From Pseudomonadota bacterium (lineage in GTDB: Bacteria > Pseudomonadota > Alphaproteobacteria > Rhizobiales > Devosiaceae), in NCBI GenBank assembly GCA_023431205.1, contig JAEYXQ010000152.1:1-18559 (forward strand): a DNA stretch of 18,559 nucleotides. The letters run 5' to 3'. This document shows, piece after piece, positions 7,909 through 14,105 of this stretch (within the stretch, counting starts at the first letter, position 1; each line of letters starts with the position of its first letter). Position numbers and translations under genes: made by a program. Below the pieces are notes generated by a model. That model had not been told where the DNA came from and ran no database searches. It saw only the letters and a list, made by a program, of their open reading frames with translations.

Positions 7909-8463
7909 ATGAACGCACATCTGCAGCCCACCGGCTCCGCCTACTTCATCGCTCCGGAAACCCAGCAGACCGAGCGCCACACGCTTTCGGTGCTGGTCGA
8001 CAACGAGCCCGGCATCCTGGCCCGTGTCGTCAGCCTGTTCTCGGCTCGCGGCTACAACATCGAAAGCCTGACCGTCAGCGAGACCGAACACGGCCGGCGA
8101 CTTAGTCGCATCACCGTGGTGGTTATTGCCACCCCCAAGACGCTGGTGCAGATCAAGCTGCAGCTCGAGCGGCTGGTGCCGGTGCATCGCGTGCACGACC
8201 TCACCGCCGAGGGCAACTATGTCGAGCGCGAGCTGGCGCTGATCAAGGTGCGGGGCTCGGGCGAGCACCGGGCCGAGACCCTGCGCCTTGCCGACGCCTT
8301 CCGCGCCCACATCATCGACGCCACGGTGGAAAGCTTCGTCTTCGAAGTGACCGGCAAGCCCGAAAAGATCGACAGCTTCATCGGCCTGATGTCACCGCTC
8401 GGTCTGGTGGAAGTGGTCCGCACCGGCCTCGCCGCCATCGGCCGCGGCCCGGAGAGCATGTAG
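7909..8463 (+). CDS. ilvH: acetolactate synthase, small regulatory subunit
   Basis: The regulatory subunit binds the large subunit, raises its activity and confers feedback inhibition by valine. The 184-residue protein has an N-terminal ACT domain (about 22-98) with HTLSVLVDNEPGILARVVSL and FSARGYNIESLTVS, where the loop NEPGIL is the typical effector-binding segment. A second, ACT-like C-terminal domain (about 100-172) contains RAHIIDATVESFVFEVTG. Length is slightly above the 160-180 typical of the family because of about 20 extra N-terminal residues. GGAG (7897-7900) precedes the ATG. It is in one transcription unit with ilvB unless the intervening palindrome terminates transcription. It ends 15 bases from the convergent PEBP-like gene. 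Confidence 0.96.
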   Translation: MNAHLQPTGSAYFIAPETQQTERHTLSVLVDNEPGILARVVSLFSARGYNIESLTVSETEHGRRLSRITVVVIATPKTLVQIKLQLERLVPVHRVHDLTAEGNYVERELALIKVRGSGEHRAETLRLADAFRAHIIDATVESFVFEVTGKPEKIDSFIGLMSPLGLVEVVRTGLAAIGRGPESM

Positions 8464-8467
8464 CACA

Positions 8468-8497
8468 CGCCGCCACGCCTAGGGTCGCGTGGCGGTG
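8468..8497. terminator. hairpin between convergent ilvH and PEBP-like gene
   Basis: CGCCGCCACGC (8468-8478) pairs with GCGTGGCGGTG (8487-8497): 11 bp with one G-T pair and an 8-base loop. It sits just after the ilvH stop and covers the end of the opposite gene, so it could stop transcription from both sides. Neither side has a T-run, so factor-independent termination is uncertain. Confidence 0.4.
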
Positions 8498-8877
8498 AAC
8501 TCGCCTTGTGCCGTGGTGATGCCCAGGTCGCCCCCGGCGTCATCGAGCGCCCGCACCGTCCACTCATAGGTGTGGGTGCCGCGGATGGGGCAGGGGCCGA
8601 CATACTTGAAGCTGTCGGCGGCAATCGCCGCCTCGCCGTGGTAGTCCAGCGCCTTGCCGCCGTGCTGGATGTCGGCCGTCAGGTCGTGCAGCCGGAAGTC
8701 GAGCACCGCCGTGCCATCGGGCACACCGCCCAGCCGAAACTCCGGGCTGGGCGTGATCCGCAACGACCCACCGGCGCAGGGCCGCACATTGGAAAAATCG
8801 AAATCCACCTCGAACGCCGTCGCCGGCGTTACGGCGAGCACGGCCGCCGCGGCCGCGGCAAGCAGATGCAGTGTCAT
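8479..8877 (-). CDS. secreted PEBP (YbhB/YbcL)-like protein
   Basis: A 132-residue exported protein: signal peptide to about residue 21 (MTLHLLAAAAAAVLAVTPATA), then a beta-rich domain. The segment YVGPCPIRGTHTYEWTVRAL (93-112) closely matches the GPCPPxGTHRYxFxxYAL ending of phosphatidylethanolamine-binding (YbhB/YbcL) proteins, and SPEFRLGGVPDGTAVLDFRL (44-63) matches their SPxxxWxGVPxGT segment. The usual central DPDAP/HWV region is shortened, so the ligand pocket may differ. Two cysteines (C34, C96) could form a disulfide in the periplasm. GGGAGGA lies upstream of the start. Function of bacterial members is largely unknown. It is transcribed toward ilvH and away from the structured region at 8933-9470. 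Confidence 0.72.
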   Translation of the reverse strand: MTLHLLAAAAAAVLAVTPATAFEVDFDFSNVRPCAGGSLRITPSPEFRLGGVPDGTAVLDFRLHDLTADIQHGGKALDYHGEAAIAADSFKYVGPCPIRGTHTYEWTVRALDDAGGDLGITTAQGEFTATRP

Positions 8878-8932
8878 GTGTCGGTCCTCCCGCGGGCATT
8901 AGTTGTATCGACACCGGTGAGTGTCAATTCCC

Positions 8933-8958
8933 GGCGACACCCCCCCCTGGGTGTCGCC
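8933..8958. repeat. perfect 10-bp inverted repeat upstream of the PEBP-like gene
   Basis: GGCGACACCC (8933-8942) and GGGTGTCGCC (8949-8958) are perfect inverted copies with a 6-base loop CCCCCT. Just beside it, on the minus strand, TTGACA (8927-8922) could be a -35 box of the PEBP-like gene, but no good -10 box is correctly spaced. A shorter repeat GACAC...GTGTC (8910-8925) overlaps that box. The elements could be an operator or a terminator-like stem; sequence alone does not decide. Confidence 0.5.
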
Positions 8959-8980
8959 GTCAACGAGGCCCGGTGTTCTG

Positions 8981-9076
8981 CCCTCCCTCCCCTTGGGGGG
9001 AGGGCCGGGGAGGGGGTGGTGGGGCTCCTGCCCTGAACCACGACCCCCACCCCCTCCCCTCAAGGGGGAGGGGGCA
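8981..9076. repeat. G/C-tract inverted repeat, probably a dispersed intergenic repeat
   Basis: GGGGAGGGGGTGG (9007-9019) and CCACCCCCTCCCC (9047-9059) are perfect 13-bp inverted copies. Both are flanked by similar sequence: CCTCCCCTTGGGGGGAGG on the left (8986-9003), and CAAGGGGGAGGGGG on the right, whose complement is nearly the same. So this is an imperfect inverted pair of a roughly 30-bp unit with an extra GGCCGGGG segment in the left copy. Such CCCTCCCC-type palindromes are common between genes in this bacterial group. Confidence 0.6.
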
Positions 9077-9244
9077 CTCCCACGACCCCATCGCCTCAAA
9101 ATCTATCCCGCTTATCCCCACCCCCACCAACCCGCAGTATCTTCCCCTCATCTGCCCGCCAGAGCGCGATCATGACGAGTGATGAGCGGGACGACAGTCG
9201 GGGGAGCATGGGTCGCCAGGCTCCGGCATGAATGCTGACCACCA

Positions 9245-9466
9245 GCCACGGCGGGTGCGATTCCCCGGGCGCGGAGCCCGTTCAAGGATCGTGGCCTCAG
9301 ACCGAAAGTCCGAAAGGGCCGGCTGCTCGATGCGTGTGCGAAATCCCGGCGTGGTGGCGAGACCGGCGTCTCACTTCCTTACGTACTCACCGAGACTCCG
9401 GTCTCGCCGCCACCGCTCAGCCTGATCCGGGTCGCGCCGGAGGCATCAGCGTGCCTTCTCGCACGC
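9245..9466. ncRNA. candidate structured RNA or cluster of long inverted repeats (class unknown)
   Basis: Hairpins follow one another. GCCACG/CGTGGC (9245-9250 with 9290-9295) encloses GGG-TGCGATT-CCC (9253-9265), a 7-base loop like a tRNA T-loop, and CGGGC-GCGGA-GCCCG (9266-9280), making a three-way junction. Next come GAC-CGAAA-GTC (9300-9310) and GCCGG/CCGGC (9318-9322 with 9346-9350). Then a very long stem follows: GGTGGC-GAGACCGG-x-GTCTC (9353-9372) with GAGAC-x-CCGGTCTC-GCC-GCCACC (9392-9414), 19 bp with one mismatch and a 3-base bulge. CTGATCCGG/CCGG...ATCAG (9422-9449) and GCGTGC/GCACGC (9449-9466) end the series. It lies just upstream of pdxJ but could be read on either strand. I could not match it to a known RNA class; no compensatory evidence is available. 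Confidence 0.35.
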
Positions 9467-9533
9467 ATCAAAAGGTTCGATTGGGCGATGGGCCCCTGCG
9501 GTGCTATGGCATCGCCGAGCAAGGAATTCGGCC

Positions 9534-10271
9534 ATGACCCTATTGTCCGTCAATCTCAATGCCGTGGCGCAGCTGCGCAACCGTCGCGACCTGCCGTGGC
9601 CCAGCGTCACCGGCATTGCCCGCCTTGTCCTCGACGCCGGTGCTGCCGGGATCACCGTTCACCCGCGCCCCGACGAGCGGCATATTCGTCGCACCGACGT
9701 GTTCGAACTGGCCGAGGTGCTGCGCGACTATCCCGGCCGGGAGTTCAACGTCGAGGGCTATCCGAGCGAGGATTTTCTGGCGCTGGTCGGGGAGGTGCGT
9801 CCGCACCAGGTGACGCTGGTGCCCGACCATCCGAGCCAGGCCACGTCCGACCATGGCTGGGATTTCGTGGCGCAGGCGGATCTGCTGCGACAGGTCACGG
9901 GGCGGTTGCACGATCAGGGTGCCCGCGTGTCGCTGTTTGCCGATCCCGATGCCGGTGAAACAGGTGCGAACGCGGCCCGGGCTACCGGCGCCGACCGGCT
10001 CGAACTGTTCACCGGCCCATATGGCGCGTGCTTCGATGATCCGGCGCGGGCCGAGCAGGAGCTTGCGTCGCTTGCCGCCACGGCCAGGGCCGCTGCTGCC
10101 CTAGGGCTCGGCCTCAATGCCGGCCACGACCTGACACTGGACAACCTGCCGGCATTCCAGCGTGCCGTTCCCGGCGTCGCCGAGGTGTCCATCGGCCATG
10201 GGATCACGGCCGATGCGCTGATCATGGGCTTCGCCGAGGCAATCCGTCGCTACGAAGCGGTGCTGGTCTGA
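9534..10271 (+). CDS. pdxJ: pyridoxine 5'-phosphate synthase
   Basis: PdxJ condenses deoxyxylulose 5-phosphate with 1-amino-3-hydroxyacetone phosphate to form pyridoxine phosphate, the ring-closing step of vitamin B6 synthesis. The 245-residue TIM-barrel protein shows the family landmarks in order: SVNLNAVAQLRNRRDLPWP, GITVHPRPDERHI, FNVEGYPS, VTLVPDHP, VSLFADPD, LELFTGPYG, GLNAGHDL and VSIGHGITADAL. HPRPDERHI together with FNxEGYP and TSDHGWDF is the subtype I recall from Bacteroidetes and several Rhizobiales rather than from E. coli, which has HLREDRRHI and a different third motif. AAGGA at 9521-9525 decides the start. Its stop lies 3 bases from the end of the convergent small secreted-protein gene. 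Confidence 0.94.
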   Translation: MTLLSVNLNAVAQLRNRRDLPWPSVTGIARLVLDAGAAGITVHPRPDERHIRRTDVFELAEVLRDYPGREFNVEGYPSEDFLALVGEVRPHQVTLVPDHPSQATSDHGWDFVAQADLLRQVTGRLHDQGARVSLFADPDAGETGANAARATGADRLELFTGPYGACFDDPARAEQELASLAATARAAAALGLGLNAGHDLTLDNLPAFQRAVPGVAEVSIGHGITADALIMGFAEAIRRYEAVLV

Positions 10272-10274
10272 GGC

Positions 10275-10601
10275 TCAGTTGGTGAAGGTGAACACCGCCA
10301 GCTCGCACACATTGTTGCCGCCCGAGACGACCTCTTCGCCATCCTCGAAGACGGCGAGGAAGTCATAGCGGCAATAGCCACTGCCATCATCGATGTCGAT
10401 CATGACGCTGTGGCCCGCCGGCAGGATGTTGCGGCCGAGGATGTCTTCTTCCCACGAGTTGGTGCCGGTATTCGAGGCATAGAACTCGTAGATGTCGTAG
10501 CTCGACTCGTTGACGATGCGGACGCGGCGGTCATAGGCGCTCGCGTCAACGGTGACACCGGCCACCACGGCCAGTGCCAGCAAAGCTGATACCAGTTTCA
10601 T
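10275..10601 (-). CDS. small secreted protein of unknown function
   Basis: A 108-residue protein with a signal peptide (MKLVSALLALAVVAGVTVDA, cleavage probably after ASA at 22). The mature part of about 86 residues is acidic and rich in aromatic and beta-branched residues, with VRIVNESSYDIYEFYASNTG near its start and a C-terminal VCELAVFTF. It looks like a small beta-sandwich. Two cysteines (in GYCRYDF and NNVCEL) could form a disulfide. I recall similar short exported hypothetical proteins in Hyphomicrobiales but no assigned function. GGGGGA lies upstream of the start at 10601. A perfect 8-bp inverted repeat stands just before that ribosome site. Start choice rests on the signal peptide. Confidence 0.75.
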   Translation of the reverse strand: MKLVSALLALAVVAGVTVDASAYDRRVRIVNESSYDIYEFYASNTGTNSWEEDILGRNILPAGHSVMIDIDDGSGYCRYDFLAVFEDGEEVVSGGNNVCELAVFTFTN

Positions 10602-10616
10602 TTCGGATGTCCCCCA

Positions 10617-10636
10617 GGCAAGCACACTTGCTTGCC
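10617..10636 (-). promoter_or_regulatory. inverted repeat next to the ribosome site of the small secreted-protein gene
   Basis: GGCAAGCA (10617-10624) and TGCTTGCC (10629-10636) are perfect inverted copies around CACT. In the leftward transcript the hairpin ends one base before the purine-rich ribosome site (10610-10615). It may be an operator, a stability hairpin or a translation-controlling structure. Confidence 0.5.
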
Positions 10637-10858
10637 CGCCTTAAGTAAATCACCGCCGAGAGCTTCAACACACCTGTTTACGTGGGGCGGACGACGATTG
10701 TATCGCGGGTGGTGAACACTGCGTCCGCGGAACGAACCCCGAGCCGGCGGATTGGCTCTCCGAAAGCCTCGATCACCCCGAAAATCCAGCGTCTGCCAAT
10801 ACTTACATCCGTGTTCCCTGGCTAGGTCCGTGTGACCGGGCGACAGCGGCGTGCCTCC

Positions 10859-10909
10859 TTGCCGATTTCGGCGGCAGGCACATATATCGCCTCAGTTACG
10901 ATTTGTTAC
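10859..10909 (+). promoter_or_regulatory. probable promoter and operator of the flavin reductase gene
   Basis: TTGCCG (10859-10864) and TATATC (10883-10888) are 18 bases apart, each matching the sigma-70 consensus at 4 of 6 positions. GTTAC at 10895-10899 and again at 10905-10909 forms a direct repeat with a 10-bp period over the expected start of transcription. A repressor site there would block transcription. The regulator is unknown. Confidence 0.45.
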
Positions 10910-10922
10910 CAAGGAGGGCATT

Positions 10923-11531
10923 ATGTCCAAACTGAAGATCGCCGTCATCATTTCGTCCACTCGCGACGCCCGCTTCGGCGAGAAGCCAGCCCAGTGGATC
11001 CTCGAAAAGGCCAAGGAGCGTTCCGAGCTCGACGTCGAGCTCGTCGACCTGCGCGACTTCGACCTGCCGTTCTTCAACGAGGCTGCCTCCAACCTGTGGA
11101 TGCCCTCCCAGGATCCGAAGGCTGTCGCCTGGCAGAACAAGATCAGCGAGTTCGACGGCTACATCTTCGTCGTCGCCGAATACAACCGCTCGATCACCGG
11201 CGCCCTGAAGAACGCGCTCGATCAGGCCTACACCAACTGGAACAAGAAGCCGTTCGGCGTTGTCGGCTACGGCACCGTCGGTGCCGCCCGTGCCGTCGAG
11301 CACCTGCGCACCATCGGCACCGAGCTGCAGATGGTCTCCACCCGCTCCGCCGTCCACATCGGCAGCGGTGATTTCTTCACCGTCTGGGGTGGCGGCGCCA
11401 ACCAGCCGATTTCGGCCATCGAAGGCTCGATCGCTCCGTCCGCCAAGGACATGCTGGACCAGCTGGTCTGGTGGGGCAACGCCACCAAGGCGGCTCGCGA
11501 GCAGGAGCAGGTTGCCCAGGCAGCCGAATAA
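10923..11531 (+). CDS. NAD(P)H-dependent FMN reductase (flavodoxin-like fold)
   Basis: A 202-residue cytoplasmic flavoprotein of the NADPH-dependent FMN reductase family (Pfam FMN_red type), which reduces FMN, quinones or azo compounds with NAD(P)H. The N-terminal KIAVIISSTRDARFGEKPAQ is the phosphate-binding strand-loop-helix. VVAEYNRSITGALKNALDQA (about 81-100) is the diagnostic motif, usually PEYN.S.PG.LKNALD, which contacts the flavin. KPFGVVGYGTVGAARAVEHL is the third typical segment. The last 20 residues, after the WW pair, are a charged helical tail. AAGGAGG at 10911-10917 decides the start. It is transcribed alone, with a strong hairpin after it at 11561-11594. The physiological electron acceptor cannot be inferred. 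Confidence 0.9.
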   Translation: MSKLKIAVIISSTRDARFGEKPAQWILEKAKERSELDVELVDLRDFDLPFFNEAASNLWMPSQDPKAVAWQNKISEFDGYIFVVAEYNRSITGALKNALDQAYTNWNKKPFGVVGYGTVGAARAVEHLRTIGTELQMVSTRSAVHIGSGDFFTVWGGGANQPISAIEGSIAPSAKDMLDQLVWWGNATKAAREQEQVAQAAE

Positions 11532-11560
11532 CAGTTCGACGACCTCCATCGTCGTTTACC

Positions 11561-11594
11561 GCAGGGGCCGCTTCCGCAAGGGAGCGGCCCTTGC
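11561..11594 (+). terminator. strong GCAA-loop hairpin after the flavin reductase gene
   Basis: GCAGGGGCCGCTTCC (11561-11575) pairs with GGGAGCGGCCCTTGC (11580-11594) as 15 bp including G-T pairs, around a GCAA tetraloop. There is no T-run after it, so termination may be inefficient or factor-dependent. It separates the flavin reductase from kup. Confidence 0.55.
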
Positions 11595-11621
11595 GCATGG
11601 ATCGCTTGCGGGCGTTTCCGG

Positions 11622-11656
11622 TTGTGCTGGGAGGGGGGCGGGTGTATAGCCCGCCC
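11622..11656 (+). promoter_or_regulatory. kup promoter with an inverted repeat over the -10 box
   Basis: TTGTGC (11622-11627) and TATAGC (11645-11650) are separated by 17 bases. Transcription would begin near 11657, about 29 bases before the kup ATG. GGGCGGG (11636-11642) and CCCGCCC (11650-11656) form a perfect inverted repeat around the -10 box. It could be an operator, or could simply make the promoter hard to melt. Confidence 0.6.
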
Positions 11657-11685
11657 GCCTTTGAACAGCGAGAGCCCCAAAGCTC

Positions 11686-13608
11686 ATGACGCACTCGCAA
11701 GCGCCCGGCGCTACCGCCGGGACCGTAGCGACCGACCAGGCCAGCCACGCGAAACCGAACTTGCCGATCCTCACCCTGGGGGCGATCGGCGTCGTCTATG
11801 GCGATATCGGCACCAGCCCGATCTACGCCTTCCGGCAGGCCATGCATGTGCGGCCCGGCGCCGCCGCCTCGAGCACCGAGATCCTGGGGCTGTTGTCGCT
11901 GATCGTCTGGGCGCTGACGCTGACCGTAGCGGTCAAATACGTGTTCTTCGTCACTCGTGCGGACAACAACGGCGAAGGCGGTACGCTCTCGCTGATGGCA
12001 CTGGCCCGCAAGACCTTCACCAACGCCCCGGTCTGGATCACCGCACTGGGTGTGCTCGGCGCCGCCATGTTCTTCGGCGACGCCATCATCACACCGGCCA
12101 TATCGGTGCTCTCGGCCGTTGAGGGCGCCGAACTCGTCGCCCCGGGGATGGGACGCTGGGTGGTGCCGATCACGCTCGTGATCATCGTCGGCCTTTTCGC
12201 AGTGCAGCGCTTCGGCACGGCGAAGGTGGCGATCGTGTTCGGCCCGATTACGGCTTTCTGGTTTCTGGTGCTCGGCTTCTCCGGGCTGGTTCACATCATC
12301 GACTATCCGGCGGTGCTGTGGGCGCTGAATCCCTGGCTCGGCATCGAGTTTCTTGCCACCCATTTCGGCATCGCCTTCGTGGTCATGGGCGCTATATTTC
12401 TCGCCGTGACGGGTGCGGAAGCGCTTTATGTCGACCTTGGCCATTTCGGCCGTCGTCCGATCGTCCTCGCCTGGTTCGGCCTCGTGTTCCCCTGTCTGCT
12501 GCTCAACTATTTCGGGCAAGGCGCCTACGTGCTCGACGTGGGGGTGGAGAATGTCGCCAGCCCGTTCTTCGAGATGCAACCGGACTGGGCGCTGCTGCCC
12601 TTCGTGATCCTCGCCACCATGGCCACGATCATTGCCAGCCAGGCGGTGATCACCGGCACCTACAGCCTCACCCAGCAGGCGATCGCCCTCAACATGCTGC
12701 CGCGCATGGTGGTCCAGCACACCTCCGCCACCCAGAGCGGGCAGGTGTACATGCCGCAGATCAACACCATGCTGATGGTTGGCGTGCTGGTGCTGGTGCT
12801 GGCCTTCGGCAGCTCGGCGGAACTCGCCCATGCCTACGGCATCGCCGTGTCGGGGGTCATGATCGTCACCCTGGCCCTGCTGGTGGTGGTGATGCGGCGC
12901 AATTGGCGCTGGCACCCCCTCGTCGTCGCCCTGTTCGCCGCGGTGTTCATCGTCATCGATGGCGGTTTTCTTGCCGCCAATGCCGCCAAGCTGTTCCAGG
13001 GCGGCTGGGTACCCGCCGCGGTAGCGCTCGTGGTGGCGCTGGTCATGTGGAGCTGGATGGCCGGCCGCCGCCGCCTCAGCGAAAAGACCCGCCGCGACGA
13101 GGTGCCGTTGCAGTTCCTGGTCGACAACCTCTCCAAGAAGAAGCCCATGGTGGTGCCGGGCACCGCCATATTCCTCACCAGCGACATCGAGGGCGCTCCA
13201 ACCGCGCTGCTGCACAGCCTCAAGCACTACAAGGTGCTGCACGAGCAGAATGTCATCCTGACCGTGCGCACCTCCTCGTCACCCCGCGTGCCGGACAACG
13301 AGAAGGTCACCATCGACGCCTACAACGAGCTGTTCTTCCGCATGGTCATCACCTTCGGCTACATGGAAACGCCGAACGTTCCCAAGGCCATGGCGCTGGC
13401 GCGCAAGCTCGGCTGGAAGTTCGACATCATGTCGACGTCGTTCTTCCTGTCGCGCCGCTCGCTGAAGCTCGGACAGAAGCACAACATGCTGACCTACTGG
13501 CAGGATCGGCTGTTCACCCGCCTTGCGCGAAACGCCAGCGACGCGACCGAATACTTCCACATCCCCACAGGGCGCGTGGTCGAAATCGGCACCCAGGTGA
13601 TGCTATAG
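11686..13608 (+). CDS. kup: Kup (Trk-D type) low-affinity potassium uptake protein
   Basis: A 640-residue inner-membrane potassium:proton symporter. After a 25-residue variable N-terminus, LTLGAIGVVYGDIGTSPIYA (30-49) is the signature of the KUP/HAK/KT family; GDIGTSP is nearly invariant. About 12 membrane segments follow, including FFGDAIITPAISVLSAVEG and ADNNGEGGTLSLMALARK with its conserved GEGG loop. A soluble C-terminal domain of about 170 residues begins near 470 (PGTAIFLTSDIEGAPTALLH). Length matches the family (620-640). The ribosome site is weak (only AGCGAGAG about 14 bases upstream). It has its own promoter at 11622-11650 and ends 9 bases before the convergent secreted-protein gene. 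Confidence 0.96.
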   Translation: MTHSQAPGATAGTVATDQASHAKPNLPILTLGAIGVVYGDIGTSPIYAFRQAMHVRPGAAASSTEILGLLSLIVWALTLTVAVKYVFFVTRADNNGEGGTLSLMALARKTFTNAPVWITALGVLGAAMFFGDAIITPAISVLSAVEGAELVAPGMGRWVVPITLVIIVGLFAVQRFGTAKVAIVFGPITAFWFLVLGFSGLVHIIDYPAVLWALNPWLGIEFLATHFGIAFVVMGAIFLAVTGAEALYVDLGHFGRRPIVLAWFGLVFPCLLLNYFGQGAYVLDVGVENVASPFFEMQPDWALLPFVILATMATIIASQAVITGTYSLTQQAIALNMLPRMVVQHTSATQSGQVYMPQINTMLMVGVLVLVLAFGSSAELAHAYGIAVSGVMIVTLALLVVVMRRNWRWHPLVVALFAAVFIVIDGGFLAANAAKLFQGGWVPAAVALVVALVMWSWMAGRRRLSEKTRRDEVPLQFLVDNLSKKKPMVVPGTAIFLTSDIEGAPTALLHSLKHYKVLHEQNVILTVRTSSSPRVPDNEKVTIDAYNELFFRMVITFGYMETPNVPKAMALARKLGWKFDIMSTSFFLSRRSLKLGQKHNMLTYWQDRLFTRLARNASDATEYFHIPTGRVVEIGTQVML

Positions 13609-13620
13609 CCGCGGGGGCTA
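13606..13620. terminator. small palindrome covering both stop codons of convergent genes
   Basis: TAGCC (13606-13610) and GGCTA (13616-13620) are inverted copies with a 5-base loop. The first TAG is the kup stop; the second is the stop of the opposite gene. The stem is short and no T-run follows, so any terminator role is weak. Confidence 0.25.
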
Positions 13621-14022
13621 CTTCACCATGTCGGGGCAGACATAGGGCACGGCTGCCACGGTGAAGCGCTGCTCCTGCGTCTCGCTGCCGAGCTTGAGGT
13701 TCAGCACCAGCTCCTCATCGGTGAGGCTGGCAATGTCGGCGGCGATGGTTATGCCGTCCTCGTCCCAGCTGATGCTGGTTTCGGAGGTCTGCTCCCACTT
13801 CGACAGCCGGTAGGTCTCCCAGCAACTGTCGCTGACCAGCGTTCCGTCCTCGAGGAAGATCTGCATCGGGCCGGGCAGGGCTGGATCGGCGTCTGTCCGC
13901 ACCCAGACCTTGTTGAGCAGCGGATTGGCGCGCTCAACCTCGTCGGCGACGACCGGCAGGCTGCCCAGCGCGCTGACGCCCCAGGCACCCATCAGGGCAA
14001 GGATTGCGGCTTTGGTGTCCAT
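13618..14022 (-). CDS. secreted protein of unknown function
   Basis: A 134-residue protein with a signal peptide (MDTKAAILALMGAWGVSALG, cleavage probably after VVA at 27). The mature part of about 107 residues contains VWVRTDADPALPGPMQIFL, then GTLVSDSCWETYRLSKWEQ with SISWDEDG. It ends in AAVPYVCPDMVK. The order of strand-like segments and the position of the two cysteines suggest a small disulfide-linked beta-barrel, perhaps META or lipocalin-like, but I cannot assign a family with confidence. GGGAG precedes the start at 14022, and a perfect 10-bp inverted repeat lies directly upstream of it. The gene follows the Old Yellow Enzyme gene on the same strand after 83 bases. Confidence 0.75.
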   Translation of the reverse strand: MDTKAAILALMGAWGVSALGSLPVVADEVERANPLLNKVWVRTDADPALPGPMQIFLEDGTLVSDSCWETYRLSKWEQTSETSISWDEDGITIAADIASLTDEELVLNLKLGSETQEQRFTVAAVPYVCPDMVK

Positions 14023-14036
14023 GCTCAGTCTCCCGT

Positions 14037-14065
14037 TGCGTCGACTTGGTGATCGAGTCGACGCA
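14037..14065 (-). promoter_or_regulatory. perfect 10-bp inverted repeat between OYE and the secreted-protein gene
   Basis: TGCGTCGACT (14037-14046) and AGTCGACGCA (14056-14065) are perfect inverted copies with a 9-base loop. In the leftward transcript it ends just before the ribosome site of the gene starting at 14022. It may terminate or process the upstream oxidoreductase transcript, or act as an operator; there is no T-run. Confidence 0.5.
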
Positions 14066-14105
14066 GAACAAGAGGCACGCCGATCGCGGCGAGAATGCGT
14101 GTGAT

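Larger units (their letters stand above)
8878..9533. other. 656-bp gene-free region between divergent PEBP-like gene and pdxJ
   Basis: I found no convincing protein gene here: the short open frames overlap one another, lack ribosome sites and show no family resemblance. The region holds, in order, the inverted repeat at 8933-8958, a G/C-tract inverted repeat at 8981-9076, a C-rich stretch without structure (about 9100-9160), and a dense series of hairpins (9245-9466). The pdxJ ribosome site AAGGA is at 9521-9525. A pdxJ promoter must lie near the end, but I see no clear boxes. Confidence 0.7.
10602..10922. other. 321-bp divergent intergenic region
   Basis: No gene is visible. From left to right it holds the inverted repeat at 10617-10636 belonging to the leftward gene, and an imperfect stem GCGGACG/CGTCCGC (10687-10693 with 10722-10728) that encloses CGAT-TGT-ATCG. 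A plain stretch (about 10735-10850) follows, then the flavin reductase promoter. GGAAC occurs at 10729-10733 but without the matching GTT box of an EcfG promoter. Confidence 0.6.

Noticed and set aside
9175..9310. Hammerhead ribozyme from TGATGAG near 9180 and CGAAA near 9303.
   Set aside because: The core needs CTGATGA, here G replaces C, and the two parts are over 100 bases apart with no stems joining them properly.
9245..9372. Cobalamin riboswitch: GGGTGCGATTCCCC followed by a GC hairpin and later GAGACCGGC resemble its core and B12 box.
   Set aside because: The conserved GGGAA before the T-loop hairpin, the CAACTGT-type segment, the GCCACTG helix and the full AGCCAGGAGACC box are missing, and the downstream gene is pdxJ, not a cobalamin gene.
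9228..9537. Two overlapping open frames (about 65 and 101 codons) upstream of pdxJ.
   Set aside because: No ribosome sites, no recognisable protein features, and their length is expected by chance in GC-rich DNA; they lie across the hairpin cluster.
11377..13242. A 621-codon open frame on the minus strand within kup.
   Set aside because: His/Asp/Gly/Arg-rich composition with no fold-like hydrophobic pattern; it mirrors the codon bias of kup on the other strand.
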